A stretch of DNA of 64,000 nt from Planctomycetaceae bacterium (GCA_900299185.1 OMIV01000292.1:1-64000), one strand, 5' to 3'; shown: positions 47,516 to 55,986, counted from the first letter of the stretch. Translations and numbers: made by a program. Notes: a model not told the origin generated them from the letters alone.

Positions 47516-50281
47516 TTGAAAATTACAGCGGCGATCGGCGTGCTCGTTGTCGTGGCCCAATCAGCGGCTGCTCAAGACGACGTCTTCTTCGAACGTGAAG
47601 TGCGACCGATCTTGGTCGAGCATTGCCAGTCGTGTCATGGTGCGAAGAAGCAAGAGATGAGTCTGCGGCTCGATTCGGCGGACGGGCTGAAGCTCGGCGG
47701 GGACTCTGGTGCTGTTGTCGTGGCAGGTGAGCCGGATCGCAGTCGACTCATTGAAGTCATTCGGTATGCCGGTGACATCAAGATGCCGCCGAAGGGCAAG
47801 CTGCCGGCCGCTGCGATCGCCGCGTTAGAGAAGGGGGTGCAGAGCGGTGCTCATTGGCCAAAGTCAGCGGCTGCTGTGGCAGGCAATTCGATCCGCATGC
47901 CGACGCTCGAAGAAGCGAAGGGGCATTGGTCGTTTCAGCCAATTCGTGAACCGCCAGTGCCGACGGTCAACGCTCGCGATCGAATGCTCCAACCGGTCGA
48001 TGCATTCGTCCTGCAGAAGCTGGAAGCAGTCGGACTGACACTTAGTCCCGCAGCCGATCGTCGCACGTTGATTCGCCGAGTGACGTTTGATTTACATGGC
48101 TTGCCGCCGACTCCCGAGGACGTGTCGGCCTTTGAACAAGAACAGTCGCCGGACGCCTATCGCCTCTTGGTCGAACGCTTGTTGAAGTCGCCTCGCTATG
48201 GCGAACGTTGGGGACGTCATTGGCTGGATGTCGCGCGATACTCGGACACCAAGGGCTATGTGCGACTCAATGAGAACCCGCGCTATCCGGCGTCTTGGAC
48301 TTATCGCGATTACGTTGTCAAAGCCTTCAACGACGATCTGCCGTTTGATCGGTTCGTCATCGAGCAGTTGGCTGCGGATCAACTCCAAACTGCAGAGCAA
48401 AAGTCTGAGCCATCTCCGGCGCTGGCTGCTCTCGGTTTTCTGACGCTCGGTCAGCGATACTTGAATAGCACTCATGACATCATCGACGACCGCATCGACG
48501 TTGTGACGCGAGGGCTGCTGGGCATGACTGCAACCTGTGCTCGTTGCCACGATCACAAGTTCGATCCGATCCCCACTCGTGATTACTACAGCCTGCACGG
48601 CGTCTTCATGAGTTCTGCGGAACCGCGCGTGCCGCCGCTGATCTTGCCGACCGCCGAACATGGCAAATTCGAGAAATACTTGTCCGAGCTAAAGCGACGC
48701 TCGCAGCAATTGGACGGCTATCTGAAACAGCAGCAAGCGGCGCTTGGTGCAAATTTTCGGAGCCGCTTAGCCGAGTACTTGCTGGCCGGATATCGCGAGC
48801 CCGTGCAGCCCAACTTCCTGGCCGTGATGTTCTTGATCGACGCCAAAAAGGATCTGAACCCGGTGTTGGTGCAGCGCTGGGCGAGGTTCTTCGATCGCAC
48901 TCGCAAGCGGCATGATCCGGTGTTTGCTCCGTGGCAGGAGCTGGCTCAGCTCTCTTCGATGGAGAACTTTCCACAACGAGCGATCGACCAAATGCAAACC
49001 TGGCCGATGAGAAGCGTTGGCGATGGCCGGCTCAATGCCATCGTTGTCGCCGAGCTTCGCAAGTCGCCGCCGCAGAGTTTGGCGGATGTCGCTGCGACCT
49101 ATGCGCGACTGCTGCAAAGGGCTGAGACACAACCAACTCCCGAGTCTGAACGCGAAGCCTGGGCAGAGCTTTCTTCAACCTTCGCAGGAGCTGATGCGCC
49201 GTTGTCGATCTCGCTAGACGATGTGGAAGAATTCTTATTCGTCGACGCCACCACTCAGCAGCAGCTGCATGGCCAACAACGACTCGTGACCGATTGGATT
49301 GCTTCACCGGATGCCGCGCCGCATGCGATGTCGCTGGAAGATGTGCTACAGCCAACGGACTCGCGCGTGCTCATTCGCGGCAACGCCAGTAATCCGGGCG
49401 AGACCGTTCCGCGGCAGTTGTTGGCGGTGCTGAGTCGTGGTGAGCAACGACCGTTTCGTCAGGGCAGCGGTCGCTTGGAACTCGCGCAAGCGATTGCCAG
49501 TGCCGATAACCCGCTGACCGCGCGAGTGCTCGTGAATCGAGTCTGGCAGCAACATTTCGGAATCGGCCTCGTGCGCACGGCCAGCGACTTCGGTCTGCGG
49601 GGCGAGCGACCGTCGCATCCCGAATTGCTCGACCACCTCGCCAGTCGCTTCATGGCTCAGGGGTGGTCGATCAAGCAACTGCATCGAGACATCCTGCTCT
49701 CGGCGACGTACCGCCAGCGTTCGGCAATCGCGACCGATGCGGCTTTACGAGCCAAAGATCCTGACAACGTGTGGCTCTGGTCGATGCCGCGCAGACGCCT
49801 GGATTGGGAAGCCATGCGAGACGCTTTGGTGTTCGTGACGGGGCAGCTTGACCTGACGATGGGCGGCCCGTCGGTGAATCTGTTTGCCGCTCCGTATTCG
49901 AATCGACGTTCGGTCTATGGCTTCATCGATCGTCAGAACTTGCCGAGCGAACTGCGGACTTTCGACTTCGCACCGCCGGACTCATCGAGCTCCAATCGGC
50001 ACCAAACGACCGTGCCTCAGCAAGCCTTGTTCTTAATGAATAGCCCCTTCATGAAGCAGCAAGTGCAACAACTCGCAGCCCGCCTCGCGGGAACTCCGTC
50101 ATCCTCGGACGAGCAACGCCTGGAGTCCGCCTACCGCCTGTTGTTTGCCCGGTCGCCTCGCGCTGATGAGCAATCACTAGCTCTCAGCTTCCTGAAACCA
50201 GCCGCAGCGAGCGGCGCGTCGAACTGGGAAGAATTGTTACAAGTGCTGCTACTCTCCAACGAGTTCGTGTTCGTGGACTGA
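47516..50281 (+). CDS. PSCyt1-DUF1549-DUF1553 cytochrome protein
   Basis: About 921 residues from TTG 47516, which gives an ideal signal peptide (MKITAAIGVLVVVAQSAAA); the frame is open to 47426 and TTG 47501 is also possible. The cytochrome domain has the haem motif CQSCH at 37-41 and DIKMPPKGKLP. DUF1549 follows (GERWGRHWLDVARYSDTKGY, TATCARCHDHKFDPIPTRDY), then DUF1553 (NPLTARVLVNRVWQQHFGIG, ending LLLSNEFVFVD). It lacks the beta-sandwich insertion present in the 1277-residue homologue. It probably functions with the DUF1501 protein two genes upstream. Confidence 0.93.
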   Translation: MKITAAIGVLVVVAQSAAAQDDVFFEREVRPILVEHCQSCHGAKKQEMSLRLDSADGLKLGGDSGAVVVAGEPDRSRLIEVIRYAGDIKMPPKGKLPAAAIAALEKGVQSGAHWPKSAAAVAGNSIRMPTLEEAKGHWSFQPIREPPVPTVNARDRMLQPVDAFVLQKLEAVGLTLSPAADRRTLIRRVTFDLHGLPPTPEDVSAFEQEQSPDAYRLLVERLLKSPRYGERWGRHWLDVARYSDTKGYVRLNENPRYPASWTYRDYVVKAFNDDLPFDRFVIEQLAADQLQTAEQKSEPSPALAALGFLTLGQRYLNSTHDIIDDRIDVVTRGLLGMTATCARCHDHKFDPIPTRDYYSLHGVFMSSAEPRVPPLILPTAEHGKFEKYLSELKRRSQQLDGYLKQQQAALGANFRSRLAEYLLAGYREPVQPNFLAVMFLIDAKKDLNPVLVQRWARFFDRTRKRHDPVFAPWQELAQLSSMENFPQRAIDQMQTWPMRSVGDGRLNAIVVAELRKSPPQSLADVAATYARLLQRAETQPTPESEREAWAELSSTFAGADAPLSISLDDVEEFLFVDATTQQQLHGQQRLVTDWIASPDAAPHAMSLEDVLQPTDSRVLIRGNASNPGETVPRQLLAVLSRGEQRPFRQGSGRLELAQAIASADNPLTARVLVNRVWQQHFGIGLVRTASDFGLRGERPSHPELLDHLASRFMAQGWSIKQLHRDILLSATYRQRSAIATDAALRAKDPDNVWLWSMPRRRLDWEAMRDALVFVTGQLDLTMGGPSVNLFAAPYSNRRSVYGFIDRQNLPSELRTFDFAPPDSSSSNRHQTTVPQQALFLMNSPFMKQQVQQLAARLAGTPSSSDEQRLESAYRLLFARSPRADEQSLALSFLKPAAASGASNWEELLQVLLLSNEFVFVD

Positions 50282-50303
50282 GCGTCGATCGGACGGTGTC
50301 CCC

Positions 50304-50337
50304 TTGGAGTGCTCCGGCTCGACGGAGCCCTCCAACT
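50304..50337. repeat. Repeat family B, copy 1
   Basis: TTGGAGTGCTCCGGCTCGAC and on; contains an imperfect palindrome GCTCCG..CGGAGC. It is the reverse complement of 50746-50780 with very few mismatches. Confidence 0.8.
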
Positions 50338-50423
50338 CTTGTCACTGGAATGTCTGCCGCCACGTGACCGAGATCGCAGACACAGCCCCGCCTGATAGAT
50401 CGGGCGGATGTTCGCTCTGGTCT

Positions 50424-50502
50424 TCTCTCTGTGCCCTCAGTGCCTCTGTGTTTCCCATGACTTTTGTAAGAGTTTGAAACACAGAGGCACCGAGATCAGA
50501 GA
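50424..50502. repeat. Palindromic repeat family C, copy 3
   Basis: Arms ending in CTCTGTGTTTC (about 50444-50454) and starting with GAAACACAGAG (50476-50486); the outer arms match less well. Lies in the 665-base gap after the PSCyt1 gene, which contains only repeats. Confidence 0.7.
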
Positions 50503-50745
50503 GGCGACTGCGAGCATCCGTCGCCGCTCTGAATGCCGCCTTGTGAAATGAACGGGACGACGTCGTCGAAATCGACTGGCGTGTTGGGCGACGAGACTGG
50601 CGACGAATCCTGCCACCGTTTCATCGAGCCTGACACCGCCCGCCATCTGGCATGACTTCACTCGGCGAGAGCTTTCGAAATCCCATCCCAGGTGAGCCGT
50701 ATCTGGCGGCAAATCAACTGCAACGTTGAGAGTCCCGTGCCGCTA

Positions 50746-50780
50746 AGTCGGAGGGCTCCGTCGAGCCGGAGCACTCCAAG
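50746..50780. repeat. Repeat family B, copy 2 (inverted)
   Basis: Reverse-complement copy of 50304-50337, about 410 bases from it. Together they frame the region holding repeat C copy 3. No transposase or other frame with coding character lies between. Confidence 0.8.
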
Positions 50781-50946
50781 TTGCTGAGTTCCCAACTCGC
50801 AACCGGCTTCGCTCGACGTCAGCGAGTCCGACGCCGACCAGCACGCTGCCGATCTCGCTGGCATCAACGCCGCATAGTGGCTTGCGAGTCATCCCTGAAC
50901 TTGTCCTCCTACGCCCCCCGACACATTCCTTGCGTGAGCTTCCCCC

Positions 50947-52182
50947 ATGTCCAACCCCGAAGGCCTCGCCATCGCCCGCCGCTTGATCGCCGAAGAAGCC
51001 GAGCGTCAAACCGGCTTCCTCGATCTCGGCAGATTGGGCCTCACCGAACTGCCCGAAGAGATTCATCAGCTTCGGCATTTGAAGCGGCTGAATCTCGGAT
51101 GGCTATACCGCGACGATGCAGACCAGTGGCACGAATCAGCGAACGAAATCGATGCCAACAACTTCTCCGAGCACTCCCTACCGCCGTTGGACTTCCCGCA
51201 GCTTGAGTCGCTCGGTTTGCGCGGGACGTTGTTGAGGCATCTGACTCCGCTGGCCGGACTCACCAGCTTGCAGTCGCTCGATTGCTTCGACACGTCGGTG
51301 AGCGATCTGACTCCGCTGGTAGGACTGCCAAACTTAGAGTCGCTCTCGTGCGCCAGCACGTCGGTGAGTGACCTGTCTCCGCTGGCGGGGTTGTCGAACT
51401 TAGAGTCGCTCTCTTGCGGCAGCACATTGGTGAGTGATCTGTCTCCACTAGCGGGGTTGTCGAGGTTGGAGTGGCTCTCTTGCGCCAGCACGTCGGTGAG
51501 TGATCTGTCTCCACTTGCGGGGTTGTTGAGGTTGGAGTGGCTCGATTGCAGCGACGACATTGCATTGAGCGATTTGGCTCCGCTCGCGAATCTGTCGAAC
51601 TTGCGGGTGCTCGACTGAAATTCAACGTTAGCGAGTGATTTCTCTTCGTTGGCCGGTCTGTCAAACTTGCAGTGGCTTGAGTGCTACAACACTTGGTTGA
51701 CGGATCTGTCTCCACTTGCGGGACTGTTGAGTTTGAAAACGCTCAATTGTTACCACACATCGGTGAGTGATCTGTCTCCTCTGGTAGATCTATCAAACTT
51801 AGAGTCGCTCTCTTGCGACATCACGTCGGTGAGTGATCTGTCTCCACTGGTAGGTCTCTCAATCTTAGAGTCGCTCTCTTGCGCCAACACGTCGGTGAGT
51901 GATCTTTCTCCCCTCGCGGGACTGTCGAGCTTGCGGAAACTTAGCGCGAGCTATTGCAAGCTGAATGGGTTTCCCAGCGTTCTTCTACGAGAGGCGAAGC
52001 CCATTGAACTCTACTTGTTTGCAACGCACATCCCTGGAGTTCCATGCAACGTGCTGTCTCAGAACGGAAACGAGGATTGCCGCGCGAGGTTACTCGCACA
52101 TGTGGCGACCGATCGGTGCGTGCCGGCCTCTATCGGAACCAGCTTTTGGCGGCGTCTGCTTAGAGCGTTTTCCAAAAAATAA
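50947..52182 (+). pseudogene. Roco-type leucine-rich-repeat module, interrupted by TGA
   Basis: From ATG 50947 the protein opens with AIARRLIAEEAERQTGFLDL and a run of leucine-rich repeats of 22 residues (LESLSCASTSVSDLSPLAGL), coded by 66-bp DNA repeats. At 51616-51618 a TGA replaces the conserved Cys of the pattern L-x-C; the same frame then goes on (NSTLASDFSSLAGL) for four more repeats to TAA 52182. The last part (IPGVPCNVLSQ) matches the text that usually comes just before the Roc GTPase in planctomycete Roco proteins, but no Roc P-loop follows. With the next gene it looks like one decayed LRR-COR-TIR gene. Confidence 0.82.
51268..51930 (+). repeat. 66-bp tandem repeats coding for LRRs
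   Basis: The phrase ACGTCGGTGAGTGATCTGTC recurs at 66-bp spacing in near-identical form (first pair at 51292 and 51358). The close identity suggests recent expansion by recombination. Confidence 0.85.
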
Positions 52183-52200
52183 AGAACTTATACTCGATGC

Positions 52201-53253
52201 TTGGTACGTCGTTCCCGATTTCTAACCGGTCACTGGGACGAGTCATCGCCGCAGCGTGCGTGGGACTTCCGCTTCCTCTCACCCAGCGTCGTGCGGTCGA
52301 TCATCTCGCAGGTTGGCACACAGGCCGGTGAGACCGCCGTCTATTGGAAGTACGGAGTTTGGTTCTACGACGCGACGACCCGCGCCAGTGCCCTCATCGA
52401 ACAGCAGATGCACGACGACCGCCGAGGCCGCATCGTCTTGTCCGCTCAAGGCGACCGCAGCCGCGAGTTACTCGACACGGTTACGAAGTGGATCGGTCAC
52501 AGCATCGAGCGAGATGGCGGCGTGCGTGATGTTGGCTCGGATGCCGAAGATCGTGGGATAGGCATCCTGCCTGTCAGTCATGCTCAGCCGAGCTGCAATA
52601 AAGATGACAGGCTGGAAGCCCATCCCACAGCCCCCGACCCCGCCGCCACTCTGCGAATTACTGATCCACCTCGACCTTCCGACGAACGCCGGGCCTGCGT
52701 CTCGTATGCGTGGAAAGAAGAACGCAGCAGCGATCCACAACGAGCCGGCAAGGTCAGTGAGTTTTGCACCAAGCTGGAAGCAGTTGGCGTGTCGATCGTG
52801 CGTGATACGACCGCTCTCGCGCTCGGCGATCGCTTGTCGGCCTTCATGCGACAGATCGGGCACAGCGACTGCGTCTATATCTTCCTCAGCGATGCGTACT
52901 TGAAATCGCCGAACTGCATGTACGAGCTACTGACAATCTGGCAAACCAGCGGCGACGATCCTGAGAAATTCCGCGAACGAACTCGCGTCTTCTTCATGCC
53001 GGGCACCGACGTGTTTTCGATGGCCGCTCGTCTGAAGTACGCCGTCTATTGGAAAAAGCTTCGCGACGAGGCTCAGGAACTCATCAAGGATGGCGGAGTC
53101 GACATACTCGGTCCGACAGATCTCAAGCACTTCAAGCAGATCCAAGACTTCGCTCATCACGTCAACGAGATGCTGGCTCAAATCGTGGATGTTCTGCAGC
53201 CGTCGGCATTCGATGAGTTCATCGATCTCGCGATTGACCAACTTGGCTTGTAG
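52201..53253 (+). CDS. COR-TIR fragment of a Roco-type protein
   Basis: 350 residues in the same frame as the LRR module, after its stop. The first 80 residues (SPSVVRSIISQVGTQAGETA, VYWKYGVWFYDATTRASALI, DRRGRIVLSAQGDRSRELLD) match the C-terminal part of a COR domain. A linker of about 60 residues contains an in-frame palindromic repeat. The last 200 residues form a TIR domain: RACVSYAWKEE, IVRDTTALALGDRLSAFM, YIFLSDAYLKSPNCMYELL with the conserved Glu of TIR NADases, and LHWKK-like VYWKKLRDEA. Start TTG 52201 is doubtful; the natural upstream text YVVPDF lies in another frame ending at 52225. Likely a remnant, though TIR itself looks intact. Confidence 0.8.
   Translation: MVRRSRFLTGHWDESSPQRAWDFRFLSPSVVRSIISQVGTQAGETAVYWKYGVWFYDATTRASALIEQQMHDDRRGRIVLSAQGDRSRELLDTVTKWIGHSIERDGGVRDVGSDAEDRGIGILPVSHAQPSCNKDDRLEAHPTAPDPAATLRITDPPRPSDERRACVSYAWKEERSSDPQRAGKVSEFCTKLEAVGVSIVRDTTALALGDRLSAFMRQIGHSDCVYIFLSDAYLKSPNCMYELLTIWQTSGDDPEKFRERTRVFFMPGTDVFSMAARLKYAVYWKKLRDEAQELIKDGGVDILGPTDLKHFKQIQDFAHHVNEMLAQIVDVLQPSAFDEFIDLAIDQLGL
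52554..52627. repeat. In-frame palindromic element (family E)
   Basis: Arms TGGGATAGGCATCCTGCCTG and TGACAGGCTGGAAGCCCATC and on (52554-52576 with 52605-52627; 28-base centre). It codes for RGIGILPVSHAQ and DRLEAHP in the COR-TIR linker. I recall similar text as a common planctomycete intergenic repeat. Confidence 0.78.
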
Positions 53254-53267
53254 CGGACGGCTGCCGG

Positions 53268-54809
53268 TTACTTCGTTGGGAGCACCGGTCGGAGTGCTTC
53301 GGCCCAGACGGCGTAGCCTTTTTCGTTGGGGTGTAGCGAATCTGGCATGAGTTCCAGGTTCACAGATCCGTCGGGTTGCAGCCACTTGGCGGTGATGTCG
53401 AGCAGTGTGACTCCGGGCTTGGTGGCCAGTGGAGCCAGCTTCTGATTGATGACGTTGATGGTCTCGCGCTGCGGGTTGGTCGTGCCTCGGCCGCGCGGAA
53501 AGACGGCCATCAAGATGATCTTCGCGTTTGGGCACTTGGCCTGGGCTTGCTCGACCACTCGGGTGATTCCGGCGGCGATTTCATCGGCAGTGCAAGCTCG
53601 CGAATGCTGAGTCCCCGCGAGGTTGTTCGTGCCGATGTGAATAACGATGGCCTGAGGTGCGATGCCATCGAGTTCGCCGAGTTCGATGCGCTTCAAGACG
53701 TTCTGAGTACGGTCCCAACCGAAGCCGAGATTGAGCACTGGACGATCGCCAAACAGAGCCTTCCAAGTCTGAGTACCACGATTCCCAGAGCGGCCACCGT
53801 CGGGCTCACCGCCCCAGAAATGAGTGATCGAATCACCGATCAAGACGATCTCGGGTTTAATGCGATCTTTGGCTTCCAGAGCTGCAGCATGTCGCTCGCT
53901 CCAGATGTAGCCGTCGAGTTCCAACTGGCCGACCGGGATGACTGCTGGGTTCACTCCATCCTGAGGCGGCAGAGCCACGTCGATCACTCGGGCGACTCGC
54001 TCTGCGATGCGGTCGTAACCGGGGCCGTTGAAGTGGACGTCGTCGTTCTTCTGAAACTTGCTGAGCTCCGGCACCATCCAGCTATGCAAGTAGTTGATGA
54101 CGATGCCATGCTTCTGCATCAGCTTGGTGGCGATTTGATTGCGTTCCTTGATCCAAGTGGGAGCTTGGTCGCCATCCTTGGTGCCGTTTGGCACCGGAGT
54201 GGTCGCAGCCCACACCAACTTGGCTCCCGTCTTCTTCAGCCGACCGATGAGTTCCTCAAGCTGTTGCTCGTACTTATCGAGCGGCGTCTTGCGGTCGTGA
54301 ATGCCGAAGTTGAAATGGATTAAGTCCCACTTCTCACCGGCCAGCCAGATATCGAGCTTCTTCAGTCCATTGCTGGACGGCCCGCAGTTCTCCGGGGCTT
54401 TATGCACGTTGGCTCGACCGGCCAGGAGCTTGCGCGTCGTGAGCGTGTAACCGCCCGAGACAGAGTCGCCGATCAGCAGTACTCGTGGCAGCTTCGGATC
54501 GTCAGCGACGAAGTCCCAGCAGGACGATCGACCTTGCAGTCGCGAGCGTTTGTGGATGGGCAAATAGAAGCCGCCGAGGTTCTCTTGCAGAGTCTTTTCC
54601 CAGGCTTGTTGCTCAGCCGGCAATGTGGCCACTAGGGCCTGATACTTGGCATCGACCGCGGCATCTTCCGCCGCTTTCTTTTCGGCGGCCTCTTTCGAGT
54701 TAGTTGGCTCTGTGGTTGTCTGCTGAGCGAAAGCGGAAGAAGTCCAGGCAGGCAGTGCCAATGCCAGTAACAACGAATACAGCCAGCGACGACTTTGAGA
54801 CAGCAACAT
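53268..54809 (-). CDS. Secreted protein with two SGNH/GDSL hydrolase domains
   Basis: About 513 residues from ATG 54809, which gives a signal peptide (MLLSQSRRWLYSLLLALALP). Both halves are SGNH hydrolases. Domain 1 (about 100-300) has LLIGDSVSGGY (Ser), HFNFGIHD (Asn) and DDVHFNGPGYDRIA (Asp-x-x-His). Domain 2 (about 310-510) has IVLIGDSITHFWGG, GFGWDRTQNVLKR, VIHIGTNNLAG and PDSLHPNEKGYAVWA. All catalytic elements are present in each. These enzymes act on esters such as acetylated sugars. The longer frame to 54920 is not needed. It converges on the COR-TIR gene with a 14-base gap. Confidence 0.93.
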   Translation of the reverse strand: MLLSQSRRWLYSLLLALALPAWTSSAFAQQTTTEPTNSKEAAEKKAAEDAAVDAKYQALVATLPAEQQAWEKTLQENLGGFYLPIHKRSRLQGRSSCWDFVADDPKLPRVLLIGDSVSGGYTLTTRKLLAGRANVHKAPENCGPSSNGLKKLDIWLAGEKWDLIHFNFGIHDRKTPLDKYEQQLEELIGRLKKTGAKLVWAATTPVPNGTKDGDQAPTWIKERNQIATKLMQKHGIVINYLHSWMVPELSKFQKNDDVHFNGPGYDRIAERVARVIDVALPPQDGVNPAVIPVGQLELDGYIWSERHAAALEAKDRIKPEIVLIGDSITHFWGGEPDGGRSGNRGTQTWKALFGDRPVLNLGFGWDRTQNVLKRIELGELDGIAPQAIVIHIGTNNLAGTQHSRACTADEIAAGITRVVEQAQAKCPNAKIILMAVFPRGRGTTNPQRETINVINQKLAPLATKPGVTLLDITAKWLQPDGSVNLELMPDSLHPNEKGYAVWAEALRPVLPTK

Positions 54810-55044
54810 GGATGATGATTCCTCAAGTGAGTGCACGCAGAAGGGCCTAAGTTGATCAAACACTAGAATGGACTCGACGGACGCTGTGGTCCCCGAAGGA
54901 CCAGAAGCGTTGCCGTTCAATCGTCGATCTTGGACGGAGCATATTGAGCTTCAAAGAGATCGTAATCGAAGTGTTGAGCAGAGAGACGCTCGGCACGGCA
55001 ACTCCAGATTTAGCACACAGATCCAAGAGACATTTGGCACAGTC
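54810..55044. other. Gap upstream of the SGNH gene
   Basis: About 235 bases holding the presumed SGNH promoter. No coding frame, repeat or hairpin recognised besides the adjacent terminator. Confidence 0.4.
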
Positions 55045-55092
55045 CTAAAACGAACAAAGCGTGACGCTCTGCTTTGCAGAACATCACGCTTT
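55045..55092 (-). terminator. Rho-independent terminator after the ECF operon
   Basis: AAAGCGTGA (55056-55064) pairs with TCACGCTTT (55084-55092), with inner pairs CTCTGC/GCAGA; followed on the minus strand by GTTCGTTTT. It lies just behind the stop of the Gly-rich Spy-like gene. Confidence 0.8.
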
Positions 55093-55115
55093 GCGATGGG
55101 CGATGTGAGTTTTGA

Positions 55116-55877
55116 TTACTCAGGTCGACGACGACCACCACCTTGACCGCCTTGGCCAGCACCTTGACCACCACCTGGGGGACCGAAGCCACGGTTCGGG
55201 AATTCAAACTTCTTGCCCAGCATGCCTTCCCACTTGGCCTTCTGCTCTGGAGTCAGCACGGCCATCAGGTCGCTTTGGGACTTCTCACGAGCCTTCTGCA
55301 TCTTCTCGAATGCAGCGCGGCGTTCTTCTTCAGAGCCACCAAATCCGCCGAAGCCCATCGGTCGACCGGCTTGGATGATCTTGGCGACTTCCTCGCGTTG
55401 CTCGCCTGACAGTCCGAGCTTCGAAGCCACATCGTCTTGAGCGAGTGCGCTGATTCCGGTGCGTTGCAAACGCAGTTGCCCGAAGCGCTCGTTCTGCTTC
55501 TCGTCGAGAATCTTGGCGACGTCAGCCAACGCCTTTTTGCCAGCGTCTTCAGCTTTCTTGCTCATCTCGGTGCGGCGCTTGGCTTTCTCATCGTCGCTGA
55601 GCTTGTCGAATTCTTCGCGGTTGAACGAGCCGAACGATGCTTGCATCTCCTTGCGTGAAGCTTCGCCGAGTTCAGTGATCTTCTTCTTTTGCTCGTCGGT
55701 GATGTTCAATTCTTTTTGAACTTCGCTGATCGACAGAATCAGAGTGGCGCCGCCACCACCCGGTCCACCGCCACCAAATCCACCGCCGAAGCCACCACGA
55801 CCGCCTCGCGGTTGATCTTGTGCTGCCGCGATGGACGTCACCAACAGCAACAGGCCAACACCCAAGAACCTCTTCAT
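55116..55877 (-). CDS. Secreted Spy/CpxP-like protein with Gly-rich ends
   Basis: 253 residues from ATG 55877; signal peptide MKRFLGVGLLLLVTSIAAAQ. A Gly-rich stretch follows, then helical repeats of the LTxxQ type (ELNITDEQKKKITELGEAS, KILDEKQNERFGQLRLQRTG, LGLSGEQREEVAKIIQAG, MAVLTPEQKAKWEGMLG), then a second Gly-rich tail ending RRRPE. This pattern is common to Spy, CpxP and ZraP-type periplasmic chaperones and metal sensors. It is the last gene of the ECF-sigma operon and has a terminator behind it. I read it as an effector or sensor of envelope stress, an inference from the family. Confidence 0.82.
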   Translation of the reverse strand: MKRFLGVGLLLLVTSIAAAQDQPRGGRGGFGGGFGGGGPGGGGATLILSISEVQKELNITDEQKKKITELGEASRKEMQASFGSFNREEFDKLSDDEKAKRRTEMSKKAEDAGKKALADVAKILDEKQNERFGQLRLQRTGISALAQDDVASKLGLSGEQREEVAKIIQAGRPMGFGGFGGSEEERRAAFEKMQKAREKSQSDLMAVLTPEQKAKWEGMLGKKFEFPNRGFGPPGGGQGAGQGGQGGGRRRPE

Positions 55878-55986
55878 GTAAAACCCCTTCACTCGTTGAA
55901 CTATCGAACGACCAGTCCCTGTTGCCGGTCGGAAAACCCAATCGAAAACTGATGATCCGCAGCTTGTCGCGTAACTTCTTTGCGAG

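Noticed and set aside
51616-51618. Alternative genetic code with TGA, TAG or TAA as sense
   Set aside because: Intact genes in the window end normally at each of the three codons (TGA for mcsA, TAG for the chemoreceptor, TAA for the porin), so a general recoding does not fit.
51268-51930. 66-bp repeats as a CRISPR-like array
   Set aside because: The repeats are continuous, in frame and encode leucine-rich repeats without spacers.
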